Shown here piece by piece: positions 1 through 11,594 of a stretch of DNA of 64,000 nt. The position numbers and the translations under genes were made by a program. The stretch is from Angiostrongylus vasorum (taxonomy: Eukaryota > Nematoda > Chromadorea > Rhabditida > Metastrongylidae), in assembly GCA_018806985.1 (NCBI GenBank), contig JADANN010000088.1, forward strand, positions 1 to 64,000, written 5' to 3'. Under the pieces are notes generated by a model. The model was not told the DNA's origin, ran no database searches, and worked only from the letters and a program-made list of their open reading frames with translations. Numbering within the stretch: the first letter of the stretch is position 1; each line of letters starts with the position of its first letter.

Positions 1-130
1 CACCCATTCCCTCAATGTATTCTTCACCGCATGCTCTACATGAAAGTAAGCACATTGCTCCTGAGCTCATGCAAGCCCGCTCTCTCCCGTTAGGTCAAGT
101 TACACTGCTTTGAGAGCTGCACAAACGATC
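1..130 (-). mobile_element. Penelope-like element fragment, GIY-YIG endonuclease piece
   Basis: The minus strand encodes about 28 residues (CMSSGAMCLLSCRACGEEY and following) matching the linker and start of the PLE GIY-YIG endonuclease seen elsewhere in this window. It keeps the paired cysteines but has lost the usual YVGETGR motif (YIEGMG here). The element runs off the left edge, so its extent is unknown. It resembles the copies at 8690-8990 and 43390-43735. A non-functional fragment is likely. Confidence 0.6.
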
Positions 131-912
131 GCATGGACGATTGCGGGAAAAAATGACGACGTATGTTGTTAGGTAAGAGGTCGTTAACTACTACAGATAT
201 CTGAATGCCACCTATTCTTAGGTATCTCATAATGGGGTGACTTATTACGTTTGATACGATGGTTAGAGTGAAAGAAACATTACTTAGGTATGAAACATTG
301 TTTTAGGGATAGCCTCACCTTTTGGTCTGAACTGTTGGCTTTTGCTTCGCAAGCATTATAAATGCCTACTTTTGTGCCATGTTCAGCGATTCATTCTTTT
401 CCTCTTCTCTTATACCCACGCTTTTAGCCGTTCGGTACATATTTTTTGATGAGTGCTTTTTTTATGTGTGAAGGATGAGAGGAAAAAGAGGTACACTTGC
501 ATGTTTTTTACTACTTGTTTTTTCTATGCCATTTTGTCAAGTAGCCACTTTTTGAAACGTCTATTTCGTTGTTTAGAAATAGAAGGCAGCTCTCGGTCGC
601 TTTTTCTCACGTAAGTTTTGTATATTCTGGCCGTTTATTTAATAATCGGAAGGACCTGTCCATCTGCCCTTTAGTTGGAAATGGTGATGAAAGTCCTCCA
701 TATAAAAAATTCTTAATTATTCTTAGTTGGGGTCTGAAATAACAGAAGAACAACTACAGGGGTTTCCCTCCATGGCACACCATTTGGAAACCAATACAAA
801 AAATCGATGCCGAAAACTATAAGGATAAGAAGAGTGAAATGAGTAAACACGAAAAAATGTTGCTGGTTGAGAGCCTTCCAGTTATCCCACAGCCCAAAAG
901 TGATCAGTAAAC
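131..912. other. No recognisable gene
   Basis: AT-rich sequence with no conserved reading frame, splice pattern or repeat that I can name. Parts may be very diverged PLE reverse-transcriptase sequence on the minus strand around 360-660, judging by scattered similarity to the RT region of other copies. Confidence 0.35.
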
Positions 913-999
913 TTGCCCTGCACTAAAAAGACAAGGGATAACGCTTTCTTCGTTGATCAATCCCTGAAGGATGTGTGCTTCGAATTCATTAATCATTGT

Positions 1000-1215
1000 T
1001 TGGAGGTGACTGAATGCATTTCTGGCCCTTACAATGACTCTTGGTGGCCTAGCTATGTGTCGAGCCAGTGCTGCTATTCTTCAGGACAAGTCTCGTACCA
1101 ATTTGTCAACCCCGGAGGGATGGCGGACTTGGTGGGCCATGGGCGCGTGGTTCGATTCCAAGTTTGTGTTGCAGTGCGTCTCCGACCACTGTGCCACACG
1201 TGCCTCTGTCCTGTG
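1000..1215 (-). repeat. tRNA-like dispersed repeat (family 2), copy 1
   Basis: This segment is clearly similar to 56740-56950, and in reverse orientation to parts of 25960-26120 and 34170-34340. On the minus strand it carries TGGCACAGTGGTCGGAGACGC, which resembles a pol III A box, and about 35 bases later a B-box-like GGAATCGAACC. This suggests a tRNA-derived SINE head followed by an unrelated body that includes the shared GATTGATCAA end. The open frames over it are incidental. Confidence 0.5.
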
Positions 1216-1469
1216 CTACATTTGCGTAATAAAAGAAATACGTTTACTTCTACTGATGATCTAGCACCTATCAATTCGTCATAACTCACGGTTTGGCCTA
1301 TGAGCAGTTGAACAGGAGGACCAGTGGATGGAATAAAACGACTACTAAAGACCGTCCTTACCCAGCTGGTAAAATTCGTTCCTTCCCATCTAATTACCAT
1401 CAAATATTCCCTCTTCCCAGGACCGACACTGGCATTGATTGATAATTCGATGTTTTTCTTTAATAAACA

Positions 1470-3240
1470 GACACGAGGTTGTTATTATAGAATTTATTAG
1501 CATACAATAGCTGACGTTTCTGCGGTTTCCCCCTTTTTCAGAGCCTGGAAAGGTCAAATCGAGATGCGATCTACTCAGCAACACTTTTCATAACCCCAGC
1601 AGATAAAACTTAACAAACAAATTTGCATTCGTATGAGAAACAGCTTTATTTAAACCCCTACCGTTTATTTGTTGTAACTGTTTAAGCTAGCTGGTGGATA
1701 GCAGCAGCACAGAGTAATACACGGGCGAATACTGTGCCTGTGTCAGGTCATGGGATCATCCTGAGGAATGGCGCCAGGTCACGCGTGATGACAAGACATT
1801 CCTCTCTGCGGTTCATTTTTGAATTTTTGGAATGAATCCAAAACGCTTTCAAGAGTTTTACACGCTGATGTTTTCGATTCCTGCGTGAGGATAGTGACTC
1901 CTGCTTGAAAATCTTCTCCGTTGTGTTTCTGCATTCTATGCGCGAATGGTGGAGCGTTTGGTTCTAATTTAGATTTACCGACTAGGTGTTCTTTTATGCG
2001 GACGCAGAGCGATCTACCCGTTTCGCCGACGTATTCGTCCTAGCACTCTTTACGAGAGATCAATAAACTTTACCCGAACTCATACAATCACCGTCTCTAC
2101 CGTTAGGGGCAAATTATGCAGTTTTTCGTGGCACACAGACAGTCATGTAGGCGGTTGCGAAGTAGCTGGCGTCTTTAGCGTCTTAGAGTGTCCGGTGGTA
2201 TTTCTATCACTCTTACGGAATTCTCTAGACCGGCCTTTATTAAGCAACGTTTTATGGCTGCACTTATTTCGTTTGAAATAAAGGGAAAAAGGAACAAAGC
2301 CTTGTTTTCGCTAGAATTATCGCTCTGGGCGTGGTTTTTACTCTGTGCCTACGCCAAGAAGCTACAGTTTCGTAACTATTTGAAATGGCTGTTTGGAGCG
2401 CCAGTTTCGAGCATTCTTCCCTCTGCGCTCTACCTTTGCACACGCTAGTGGCGGTTCGAAACATATTTCTTATAAGCGCCCTTTTAGTGTGTGATGGATG
2501 AGAGGAGAGGTAATGAACCACTATATTCTTACTGCTTGGCTTTCGATACCATTTTGTGATGCAGCCGTTTACGGATGCGCAGATTTGAACGTTTAGAAAT
2601 GGAAGCCAGTTTTCTTTCGGTTTCTCATGGATGAATTTTATGTACTCCGACTGTTCGTTCAATAACTCAAATCATTTGCCCATCTCCTCTTGTGTGGAGC
2701 AGATAACAAAACAATCATCTATATAGCTACAGTAGAGCACTGGCCTGAGATCGATTACTGGTGCTTCCACTTTAGATACAAAGGCAACGGCAAGGGTTGG
2801 GGCCGCTCGTTGTTCCATTGCCAACCCTCTAATTTACGCGTAATATTTCCCGGACCATCCGAAGATCGAGCAGTTTAAGCAGACATTTAAGAGGACCATG
2901 AGCCGCTGAATCGAAAAGCCATACATGTTAATACAATGATTCTTGGCGTTGCTTAAGGAGCTCGCATATGACTTCATTTGCGGAGTCGTTGGATACGTTA
3001 GTGTGCAGGGCGGTAAGGCCGATCGACTCTATAAGGTACGCGCTTTTGGGACGTGCGTTACGCAGACGATCTAGGAACATTTGGGTGTTCGTGAGATGCA
3101 CTGTTATATGCTTAAGCAACTGGCTGAGGATTAAATTTATAAACAAAGCAATTTTATCCCGTAGGGCCGTCTACACATTTGATGATTGGTCTAATTTTAA
3201 CGGTGGAGGGGTCCGTAGACGCCAGATCGTCAGGTAGAGA
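1470..3240 (-). mobile_element. Degenerate Penelope-like element (RT + GIY-YIG), 5'-truncated
   Basis: On the minus strand, frames at 2928-3146 (TNTQMFLDRLR, VSNDSAN) and 2264-2662 (KWYRKPSSKN, KRALIRNMFRTATSVC) match the PLE reverse transcriptase. The region 1860-2200 encodes the GIY-YIG endonuclease in several frames. Stops and frameshifts break it throughout. The 3' region, towards lower coordinates, ends with a hammerhead-like motif at 1508-1547 and an ACACGAGGTTGTTA terminus near 1470. Its 5' end abuts an oppositely oriented copy at about 3241. Function lost. Confidence 0.75.
1508..1547 (-). ncRNA. Hammerhead-ribozyme-like motif (PLE 3' region)
   Basis: Minus strand reads AGGCU, CUGAAAA, a short stem II, then GAAACGUC and AGCU. 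The stem I halves AGGCU/AGCUA pair. The CUGANGA core has one change. It lies in the 3' region of the PLE at 1470-3240. Confidence 0.4.
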
Positions 3241-4060
3241 GCAGAGAGAAAAATCTTCGAAACTGGCGCGCTAAATGGCCGTTTCAAACGGTTACGAAAC
3301 TAGCTTTTCGGCATAGGCATAGAGGGAAAAACCACGCCTAGTGCGATAATTCTAGCGAAAAACAAGGTTCCGTTCCTCTTGCTCCCTATTTCAAACAAAA
3401 TAAGTGCAGCCATAAAACCTTGCTTAATGAGGGCTGCTCTAGCGAGTTCCGTGGGGGTGGTGGAAATACTATCGGGAACTTCAAGGCACTAGCTACTTCG
3501 CAACCGCTTATATGACCGTTTGTGTACAGCGAAGAACTGCATGGTTTGCCCTAGCGGTGGAGGCGGTGATTGCATGAGTTCGCGTACAGTGTATCCGACC
3601 TCTTGTGAGGCGTGCGGGGACGAATACGTTGGCGAAACGGGTGGACCGCTTTGCGTCCGCGTAAAGGAACACCTGGTCGGTAGGTCTAAATTAGAACCAA
3701 ACGCTCCACCATGCGCGCATGGAATGCAGAAAAACAACGGAGAAGATTTTGAAGCAGGAGTCACTATCCTCACGCAGGAATCGAAAAACATCAGCGTGTA
3801 AAACTCTTGAAGCGTTTTAGATTAATTTCCAAATATTCAAAAATGAACCGCTGAGAGGAATGTCTTGTCATCACGCGTGACCTGGCGCCGTACCTCAGGA
3901 TGATCCAGTGACCTGACACAGCCACAGTCCTCGCCAGTGTATTACTCTGTGAGGCTGCTGTCCACCAACTAACTGAAATACTTGTACTATACTATTACTA
4001 AATATGAAGGTATCCCAATAAATTCTATAATAACAACTTCTTGTCTGCTTATTGAAGCAA
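3241..4060 (+). mobile_element. Penelope-like element 3' fragment, inverted partner of 1470-3240
   Basis: Plus-strand coding remnants cover the end of the RT and the GIY-YIG endonuclease; the frame at 3520-3801 includes CEACGDEYVGETGGPLCVRV and KEHLVG. The sequence is a close reverse complement of roughly 1690-2460, so the two copies form an inverted repeat of about 700 bp meeting at 3241. The outer end shares the TCACGCGTGA stretch. Several frameshifts make it non-functional. It sits in what appears to be intron 1 of family copy A. Confidence 0.75.
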
Positions 4061-4289
4061 AACATCGAGTTGCCCTACGGTTCAGCAGGAGCATCTAAAT
4101 TTTTCTCAATATATCAGAGCAGTATGAGTATCAAAAGACTAGATCTCGCCACTGGAATTCAGTTATTTGTTAAATTATTTAGCTTATTTGTTCAGCAAAG
4201 TTTACTAATTCTAGGTTTTATTTGAACATTCAAAAGATTGCAAGATATAATTGCTTATTATTTACTCAAACGAAAGTTGTGAAATTCAG

Positions 4290-5489
4290 CTGCAATGAGG
4301 TCAAGGTCCTTCACCGTTACGGGTTTCACCTTGCCGGTGCCTATGGTTTACTCGATGGCTCCTAGTGCAACTGCTCAGGCAGTCGGTATTTCAACGAGTG
4401 AAAATGGAGCCAGAGCATTTGTGATGCGCATTATAATGCAAGCAGTGAGTTTGACGTTTTCTGAGATGCGCGATGAGAGCTCTTGAAAAATTCATTAGAA
4501 TTTTCGGTCCAAATGGCCATCCAAGATCAGATAAATGAATAGAAATTTCATATAAATTGAAGCGGCTGCTAAAAACTCTGTTTTTCAGGTGTATGACGTT
4601 CTCGAACAACAGGGTCGTGCTGCTGGTCTCCCGGATCCTATTATCCAGATCATTTTGGGTCAGCTCATTGTAAACATCAGCTATCAACCACTGAAATGCG
4701 ACGCTGTTTCTGTTAATCCAATGCCAGCAGCGAATAGTTAGTTTTAAACTTTCAACAGCAATTAGGAAAGTGTACACAAAGCCATCAAAAACTATAAAAA
4801 CTCTATTTCCTTGAGTGCTGTAAAGTATTGTGCGCTTTTGGAAAAAAATTCTTGATAGCGTGAATACGACAAGGGAGTTTTTTTAAGTTGATTAGTGCAG
4901 TTCTTCATGTGTTTTGAGACCAATGTAAGCGCCCAATTTCTAGATTATCGCTACTGTTCTTACCATATCTACAGCTATTAATAACCGCTGTGTTTATAGT
5001 AGGGATACTATTTTCTCTTATTAATAAGTGCTATTGACACTTTAGGATAGCTCCAATAAATGCTTGCGTTTTTCACAAGCAGCTTTATGAGGGAGTATTA
5101 ATGCAAACTGTAAAGAGCTAAAAAAAACCTTCATAAACTAGTTCTCCAGTTTTCGAATCGAGCTATGTTTGGAAATTTGAATGAACGAGTTTCTTACAGT
5201 AGCGGGCATGTTGATGATGAATACCTGTGTCATCATCGGTAATACGGTGACTTCCATATGCCTTCCAACTATGGCGAATGCTCTTAATTGTGTGCTGAAC
5301 GCTGGCACCAGTATAGTCTCCATTCCCGCCCAGCACTTCAATATTTCAGGAACTCTCACGACGACAAACGTGATCATGGCGAATTGGTCGAGAGAAATGT
5401 GGCAAAGCGTCGTGAACAGAGTGGTACGAACATTGGTATTGGGTCCGTATGGAATGAACTTCTTCTCGGCATTTGCCACCGTCTCATGA
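4290..5489 (+). CDS. Small secreted-protein family, copy A (exons 2-4; signal-peptide exon not found)
   Basis: Function unknown. Exons by paralogue alignment and GT/AG sites are 4290-4444, 4589-4736 and 5200-5489 (TGA). Phases match copies B and C, and the frame is open across all three. Key motifs in order are FTLPVPMVYSM, GARAFVMRIIMQA, VYDVLEQQGRAAGLPDP, QIILGQLIVNISYQP, CVIIGNTVTSIC, ISGTLTTTNVIMANWSREMW and GMNFFSAFATVS. The expected signal-peptide exon should lie upstream, but the PLE pair at 1470-4060 interrupts intron 1 near 4130. The gene may be dead, may use the distant exon if it survives, or may start at Met 4295 without a signal peptide. Unlike C and D, the last exon is not split. 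Alignment of A with B shows mainly third-position changes, which supports past coding selection. It may belong to the nematode secreted SCVP-type families; I cannot confirm this. Confidence 0.6.
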
Positions 5490-5559
5490 AGAGAGAAGCT
5501 AACCGATAAAGGCTTGGAATGGAAAGTCCATTCATGTGATGTTTTAAACCTTCACCATT

Positions 5560-6099
5560 AAAATAAGTAAACCAATCAATTTGAAATGTGTTCAATAATC
5601 CAGTAAGCGTGAAAAACTGAAATAGTGTTCCTCGTTATGAAGAGTTAGTGAGCCTTCAGGTAGCGGAATGGGAATTTCACGAGTGCAAAATGATCTAGAG
5701 AAAATACCTATGTTTCTATTTGAAGAAAATATCTCTTACTGCTGGCAGAAAGAATGTAGTGGATTAGGTGTCCGGCAGGATTAAGAATTCATACAGAAAT
5801 TTGATCACACGCTTAGTTACAATGTGTCACATCCGCTGACATAATTCTAGCTAAATGACTTCGTGAGCGATCAGTCTCTTTTTTCTAGATTTTCTCCGCT
5901 TTTGGATTTCTCATTTTCTGTAGTTGCTCCGCTCCAATAAATTTTTCCTATGCCATTCAACGGTTATTCGGGAACGTTTATTCACTTTGGGTGCTAAAGA
6001 ATTATTAAGGCCTAACCTGTGAAATATTCGATTTTAAATGTTGAATTTAAAGAACCGCATCATTCGTACTAAATTTTTCACTACTAGAATCAGCACATT
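5560..6099. other. No recognisable gene; 3' flank of copy A
   Basis: The first 100 bases resemble the 3' flanks of copies C and D (a shared GTGTTCAATAATC stretch), so the duplicated unit extends past the stop codon. Beyond that I see nothing recognisable. Confidence 0.4.
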
Positions 6100-6480
6100 T
6101 TTTTAAAAGAAGGAAGTTCTGTGATTCCGTTATTATAAAAAATTGTCGGTCTTGGTATCCATGAATTCTTCAAAGGAATTTTCAATAGTTGTTTGGTCGT
6201 TGAAGAATTCTTCTGCCAGAAAGTGGTCTAGAAGCTTAAAGAAAAAGAAACTCCTTTGGCAACAAAGCTGGCGTGTACGGTGGATGTGGTAATGTTTCGT
6301 AGTGCATCTCATCTAGCTTTTCTCATGTCACCTAGGGAATGTACGGTCCTGCGTTGTCATGAAGCAATATTGGTCCTTTTATATTGATCAACGCCGGCTG
6401 CTTAACGTGTTGTTTTCATTGCATTTCTTCGTTTTCAGCGCAATATTTCTCTGACGTGATCGTTTCGCTAAGGTCTTAAG
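6100..6480 (-). mobile_element. mariner-type transposase relic
   Basis: The minus strand encodes GPILLHDNAGPYIP, then KLDEMHYETLPHPPYTPALLPKEF and, after a frameshift, a GRRILQRPNN-like region. This follows the C-terminal catalytic core of mariner/SETMAR transposases (HDNA, then about 34 residues on, PPYSPDLxPTDY). The HDNA aspartate is present. The final catalytic aspartate appears replaced (LPKEF). There are stops and at least one frameshift, and no terminal inverted repeats were identified. Dead fragment. Confidence 0.6.
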
Positions 6481-6559
6481 AATTTGTAATTATTTATACA
6501 AGCCACTGACAACCAGAAGAAAACCATTGTCTTCTTTGGATGCAGAATCGGTTAAGGTG

Positions 6560-7120
6560 TGTGCCGTGGGTTCTCATCGGCGTTTAGCCATTGTGCAGAA
6601 AGGCGGCGATTATCGCACGGTATCCATTTTTCGATGGTCAGCAGTTACACCATCTTCGCTTTGCTGATGAGATCGTCCTTATAACACCAAACATTAGCCA
6701 AGCGGAACGTATGCTTACCTACTTTGATAAAACCTATGGGAAGATTGGTCTTCAACTAAATCTAACAAAAATGATGTTCATGATGAGCGGATTGCTTTCG
6801 CATGCCCCATTCATGCTCAAAGGAACGAATATCTCCGAATGCTCCAGTTATATCTATCTAGGTCGGGAAATCAATATGATGAACGACCTAGCCCCAGAGC
6901 AGAGCAGAAGGAAACGAGCGGCTTGGAAAACTTTCATGAGCACCGAGGATTTAGTGAAGAGAACAAGGAACATCCGACTCGCCGCCCACCTTTTCGACTC
7001 AGCGGTACTTCCTGCCCGTATGTGCCAGAAACCTGGTCTCTGGGTAAGCAGGATGAAAGATCACTCAGCATTATCGAATGCAGTCAGACGATGCTAGGAG
7101 TATCCGTGTCATAAAAGTAA
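6560..7120 (+). mobile_element. RTE-type non-LTR retrotransposon fragment, RT C-terminal half
   Basis: An open frame (6591-7097, 168 residues) encodes LHHLRFADEIVLITPNISQAERM and then YIYLGREINMMNDLAPEQSRRKRAAW and AHLFDSAVLPA. This is the palm/thumb part of RTE reverse transcriptases. The catalytic FADD box reads FADE, so the second aspartate is replaced. Both ends are truncated, and no endonuclease domain is present. The frame breaks just after 7097, where the tail continues briefly in another frame (SIRVIKVSERL). Confidence 0.75.
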
Positions 7121-8004
7121 GCGAAAGATTGTATCGAAAATTATTGTATCTAGTTTCTTACCTTGTCCATGGTGCAATGCCAGTAGTGGCGGGTGTTTCC
7201 AAATGCGTTATTCTTGCAACGCCATCGGTGGCATGTACCATTCCTCCCACAATGTACGCAATGCGTACAAGTCCGCTGAGCGGCCAACTTGTGGTGTGCA
7301 TTCTGTAAAGCCGCTATAGCCTTATCAGTTTCCAGCCATTATTATAGTGGCCCTTGACTCTTAGGCAATGGTGGCACCCATCGATGCTCAAACTTCACGT
7401 TGCTGACATAGCGTTATCCACGACCGGCCGCATGACTGTGTTCCGTAGATGACTCATCACTTACTGTCCTCATTGATCCAGTAAAATGCACCTCATCGAT
7501 ATAATGTTGAAGTCTTAGCTCAGCCGAAAATACGGCCCGTCTGTATCCCTCTTCGCCTCAGCATAATTTCTCCTTTTCCGCCTCAGCATACAGTCTCCCT
7601 CGAGCCGCCGCGCCGGCGCCGCGGATAGACGCGACGCGGCATCGCTCACGGCTAACAAACCGTTACTTCTTGGTAATTATTTCATTATTACTGTTAATGT
7701 TATTCCGTTAATTACTTATTAATGGTATGGCAATATTTGAATGCCATTATCTCGTTCTTAGCCTCACTTCCCTACTAGCCTTAGCACCTCATAGCTTTAA
7801 CTTACATCATTCCTCTGCCATTACTTCTCCATCGTTACTATTATGCTATTAATGTTATATTTATTGTTAAAGGTTTAATCACCCACGTTTGAGGCTGGTA
7901 GATCAATAATCAACCAAGAGACCCGTGTGGCTAATATTCTACACAAACTGAACCGTTAGTAGCCGCCGCTAACTAGCCGTTGCATAGAATGAGCACTTCA
8001 CATT
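7121..8004. other. No recognisable gene; GC-rich patch
   Basis: Nothing coding that I recognise. Around 7595-7650 a short very GC-rich patch (GCCGCCGCGCCGGCGCCGCG) stands out from AT-rich surroundings. The rest is low-complexity TTA-rich DNA. Confidence 0.3.
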
Positions 8005-8345
8005 TGTCGTCTTTAACGCTGCTCGCTTGTTAGCAGGAATTTATAGGCAATTCCTAGGTTTTTCTGTACGTGATCGAGAGAAGACCTTTATAAGCTTATA
8101 AACTTCACAGTCTGGTAATAGCCAGGTAGACAGCTTTTGAAGGAGTTCGTCATCAATCACTGGGGGATATATGAACACTTATTAGTTTAGACGAAATTTA
8201 AACCAAAATTGAAAAAAAAGTGAGGACTGGATTGCTGGTTTCGCAGCACTTCTTTTGAATAGGTGTCAATCTACAGCTCCAACATATGTTCTGCAGATAA
8301 CCACTGAATGAATAGAAAGGGAATCAGGTAAACCTACGAGAAAAA
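8005..8345 (+). repeat. Dispersed repeat (family 5), copy 1
   Basis: About 340 bp that align in the same orientation with 22680-23010. Shared blocks include GTCTTTAACGC, GCTCGCTTG, TTTTTCTGTACGT and TTCTTTTGAATAGGTG. No protein or known element is recognised; probably a non-autonomous transposon or old duplication. Confidence 0.5.
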
Positions 8346-8429
8346 TGTACAAAAAGTACGAATAAAAAAAATTGTAGCAGCTGAGAAGCATAAAAAGTTG
8401 TACAAAAATTCCACGACCAATATATCACC

Positions 8430-8660
8430 ATTCTACAATGATATTAACATTGACGTCAAAAGAAGCGTTAGGCAAGGCGATGCCATCTCACCAAAATTAT
8501 TTACCGCCACCATCCAGAAATGCTTGCCGACTTTGTAAAGCAGAACCCATTGGGCTACTCTTGCACGCGACAGGGAAAAATGGAAGATTTACTGGCGCCC
8601 ACTTGAGTCGTTCGACGATCAACGGGACTACAGGCGGTACAGGTGACAGGTTCTAACGAG
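8430..8660 (+). mobile_element. RTE fragment with internal deletion, fused to a PLE fragment
   Basis: The frame at 8438-8656 joins two separate parts of the RTE ORF. The first is the RT palm piece (DVKRSVRQGDAISPKLFTATIQ-like in the neighbouring frame). The second is the C-terminal tail (THWATLARDREKWKIYWRPL-like). The 3' end GACAGGTTCTAACGAGAGG runs straight into PLE endonuclease sequence. The same junction recurs on the other strand at about 43735. Confidence 0.65.
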
Positions 8661-8689
8661 AGGTTAGGTGAATGGATGAGTTCGGGTAC

Positions 8690-9350
8690 AAATACTTAAT
8701 CTCATGCAAGGCATGCGGTGTAGAATACATTGGGGAAACGGGCAGACCACTTTGTGTCCGCATGGAAGAGCACCTGGATGGGAAAGTTAAATTTCGTCAA
8801 AGTGCTCCTATTGGTACACATAGGGCAAAAAGCACAATGGTGACGATTTGAACTGTCTGTCCGGATCCTGGCACCGGAAACAAAAATGTCGATGCGCGAG
8901 ACTCTTGAGTCGTTACAGTCAAACCTCAAAAATCGGATGATGGACGGGAAAGACGGAAATCCCTCTATCATAGTAATATGGCGCGTTTTTTCGATTTGAT
9001 TTTTTGACCTGTTTGTGTCCCGTTCATCATGCTAGTTGTTCAACACAGGTGGTCCCACATGCACTTCGCCTTGAGCAGTTTCTGAACAAAATGGCTTTCA
9101 TTCATGTGATAGATCTTTGCTACTACTGTATCTATTCAACTGAATTATAGCCCTACTGTTACATGAAATACGTCCAGTCTCTGAGGAAGAGGGAGAAGCC
9201 AAAACGTCAGCCATGGAGCAACCGCAGCAACAACAACAACGGTAAGCTGTGCCAGCCTCGCAAAATCTCGGCAAGAGCGGTTCATAAGAATGTAGATGGG
9301 CATATCGATTGTTCATGCCAAGGTTTATAGGAAGCCGCTTTTTTTGAGTT
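8690..9350 (+). mobile_element. PLE GIY-YIG endonuclease fragment plus 3' region
   Basis: Plus strand encodes YLISCKACGVEYIGETGRPLC and VRMEEHLDGK, the GIY-YIG core with its tyrosine and arginine kept, followed by frameshifts from about 8840. After the coding part comes non-coding sequence with a hammerhead-like motif (9174-9214) and a CAACAACAACAA run at 9229. The segment is the reverse complement of about 43060-43735. Confidence 0.7.
9174..9214 (+). ncRNA. Hammerhead-like motif
   Basis: Reads GUCU, CUGAGGA, stem II region, AAAACGUC, AGCC. The GAAA box has decayed to AAAA. It is the inverted partner of 43169-43207. Confidence 0.35.
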
Positions 9351-9599
9351 ATACATGCGTATTTAATCGTGAAAACTTATGAGACTTGCAAGCTCATTTG
9401 AAGGAATGTTGGTTTGGTTGCGCTCGGGACAAGCGAAGCCCTGCACACCAATTCTCTCAATGGGAGCTGATGTAGTAGCAGTTGAAAAGGGGATAGTTTT
9501 ATGGCACATAGCTTAAGCTTACTAGTGGGCAAGTTTCCATATGGTTGAATTAATTGGTAGCATGCTTGTGACAGCAATCTGATTGTGTTCTTGGATATC

Positions 9600-10440
9600 G
9601 GGTAGACCACATATAAGGCGAGAATTGTTGAGAGGATAGGAATCATACTCAAAGCAGAACGTCTTCGAAACAGATGGGAGCACCTACAGCACGTGCACTC
9701 AAACAGCACGCTTGTAAAGGGAGTCATTCGATGTTACCTTACTTTATAACAATTTGTCGGATGACTTCGCAATACAAGCCATTCCCGAGTATTCACTGAG
9801 CATGAAAAGAAAATAAAAATACAGGGCTTCTCGATTGCACAACTGAGGACTTTCTTAAAATAGTCTCTTTTTTTGATCAATCTTTAGGTGACCTGGAAAA
9901 TATTCCGCACAAATCAGAGGGTTAGCCAGAGGACAGCGACTAGCGCCAATGCTTGCCGTCGCTTCCATGTCCAAGGTGGAAACACAAGTTCTCGATGGCC
10001 GTCTCTTAGTCTACCGCAGCTATATAGACGAATTTTTTCCTTGTGCAATACAAACAGGAACGGATGGATGAGAACTTTGAGTTGCTAAATAGACAGCCAG
10101 TGTATATAGAATTTACACGGAAAAAAGCAAACCAAGAACTGTCTTGCATTCTTGGGCATCCAAATAATGCTTTCAAAAGGCGGCTGTATAAAAAAATTGT
10201 ATCGTAGGCGAAGCAGTAAAAATATGATAGTTCACTACCCTTCCATTCATCCCTCATACTTGAAAAAGCACTCATCACGAACATGGAGCGAACGGCTGAA
10301 AATGTGTGCGTAGAAGAGGAGGAAAGGAAGGAACTGCAAAGTTTAGCACTTAAAACAGGGATTTCCAATGGGTGCGAAGCAAAACCTACCTGGTTCAGAG
10401 AGAAAGGTGAAATCGTTCTCTAAATAACGTTTCGAACCTA
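9600..10440 (+). mobile_element. PLE reverse-transcriptase fragment (RT core)
   Basis: Across frames the plus strand reads VKGVIRCYVTLLYNNLSDD, then PGKYSAQIRGLARGQRLAP (RT motif with GQRLAP), YRSYIDEFF where intact PLEs have YVDD, and ISNGCE near the end. The catalytic YxDD appears lost (YIDE). 5'-truncated, no endonuclease. Sequence up to about 10850 continues as a non-coding 3' region shared with 41520-41900 on the other strand. Confidence 0.65.
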
Positions 10441-11594
10441 AATAAGACCCGTTTTATGCACATAAGGCGAGAGATTTCGAACTAGAAGTCTCCAGCCCCG
10501 CACAGGAATCTGAATCTCGTCGCGTGTTATCCTCCAGGCTTGTATCACCAAGAATCATAAAATGAACAACAGAGAGGGACGCCTCTAGATCTCACACAAT
10601 ATCTCACACTGATGTTTCAAGGAGATGGGTTCGTTATTGATTCCTATAAATTCTTTGCGGTCGCTCTGCGGGCGGAATTCTAAATGGAAAACTTAGAGAA
10701 AGTGGTGAGTTCGTGAAGAAGCTGTCGTGCTTCCAGTGCAATTGAAACTTAAGCATAACCTCTTTTCTGTTGAAGTTATCAAGGCATTTTGATGACTACA
10801 TTGCAGTCAATGGAACTTTTCCAAGTTCCGAAGAAAGCTGCACCTTTCTATATCACCTACCAACCACTGCGGTGCGACGCTGTTTCTGTTAATTCAGGAG
10901 CGGCTCAAAGTTAGTTTTCAACTTTTAACATCTATTCGAAGAAGTTTCGTCTGGAAGAACTGGCGTGGAGCGTCTGAACAGCGAGGAGTGCGAAATTTTT
11001 TCATACTCAGTCTTTCTTCTACAAGTGCGATATTCTTTCAGCTTTCTTTTTGCACAGCCTAAGTGATTTGTACCAATAATTTACGATCTTCCTCTTCAAA
11101 AGAAAATTCTAAAGAATTGTAGATTACCATGGCGACACATGGTGAAGACCTCTATTACCTCTCTGATTTTTTTATTTTCGGAAAAAGCGGAGGAGATGGG
11201 GGTTTAGCCGAGTGTTTATTTGTGCAGTCCTTGTTAATCAAGTGCCAGGTCTGGTCCGACCAACTCCATAACGCTCTCTTTCAATCCACATTGGAACACC
11301 TTTGCTCAGAAACTCACAGGGCTGCTAGCACTAGGAGCACTATCCACCCGACCAGCATTCTACGACATTCATGAAGAAATCAAAATCCTCATGCAGCACC
11401 GAGATTAAACGTGAATTCACTGCTTTATTAATTCTGGGCTGTTTTGCATTTTCAGAGCGTAGAGGATCAAATAAACACGCAATTTACTCAGCCAAACACT
11501 TTCGCAACCACAACAGGTAAAACTTGATGAATAAATTCTAATTCGTATAATGAACAGATTCTTTTAAATATTCAGCGTTTCAATTAAACTGAAC

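Noticed and set aside
913..1403. Overlapping ORFs at the left end
   Set aside because: They fall within a tRNA-like dispersed repeat and do not start with a supported ATG or splice site.
9377..9727. 116-codon minus ORF
   Set aside because: It is antisense to PLE RT and linker sequence, with no recognisable motif and no counterpart frame preserved in the inverted copy.
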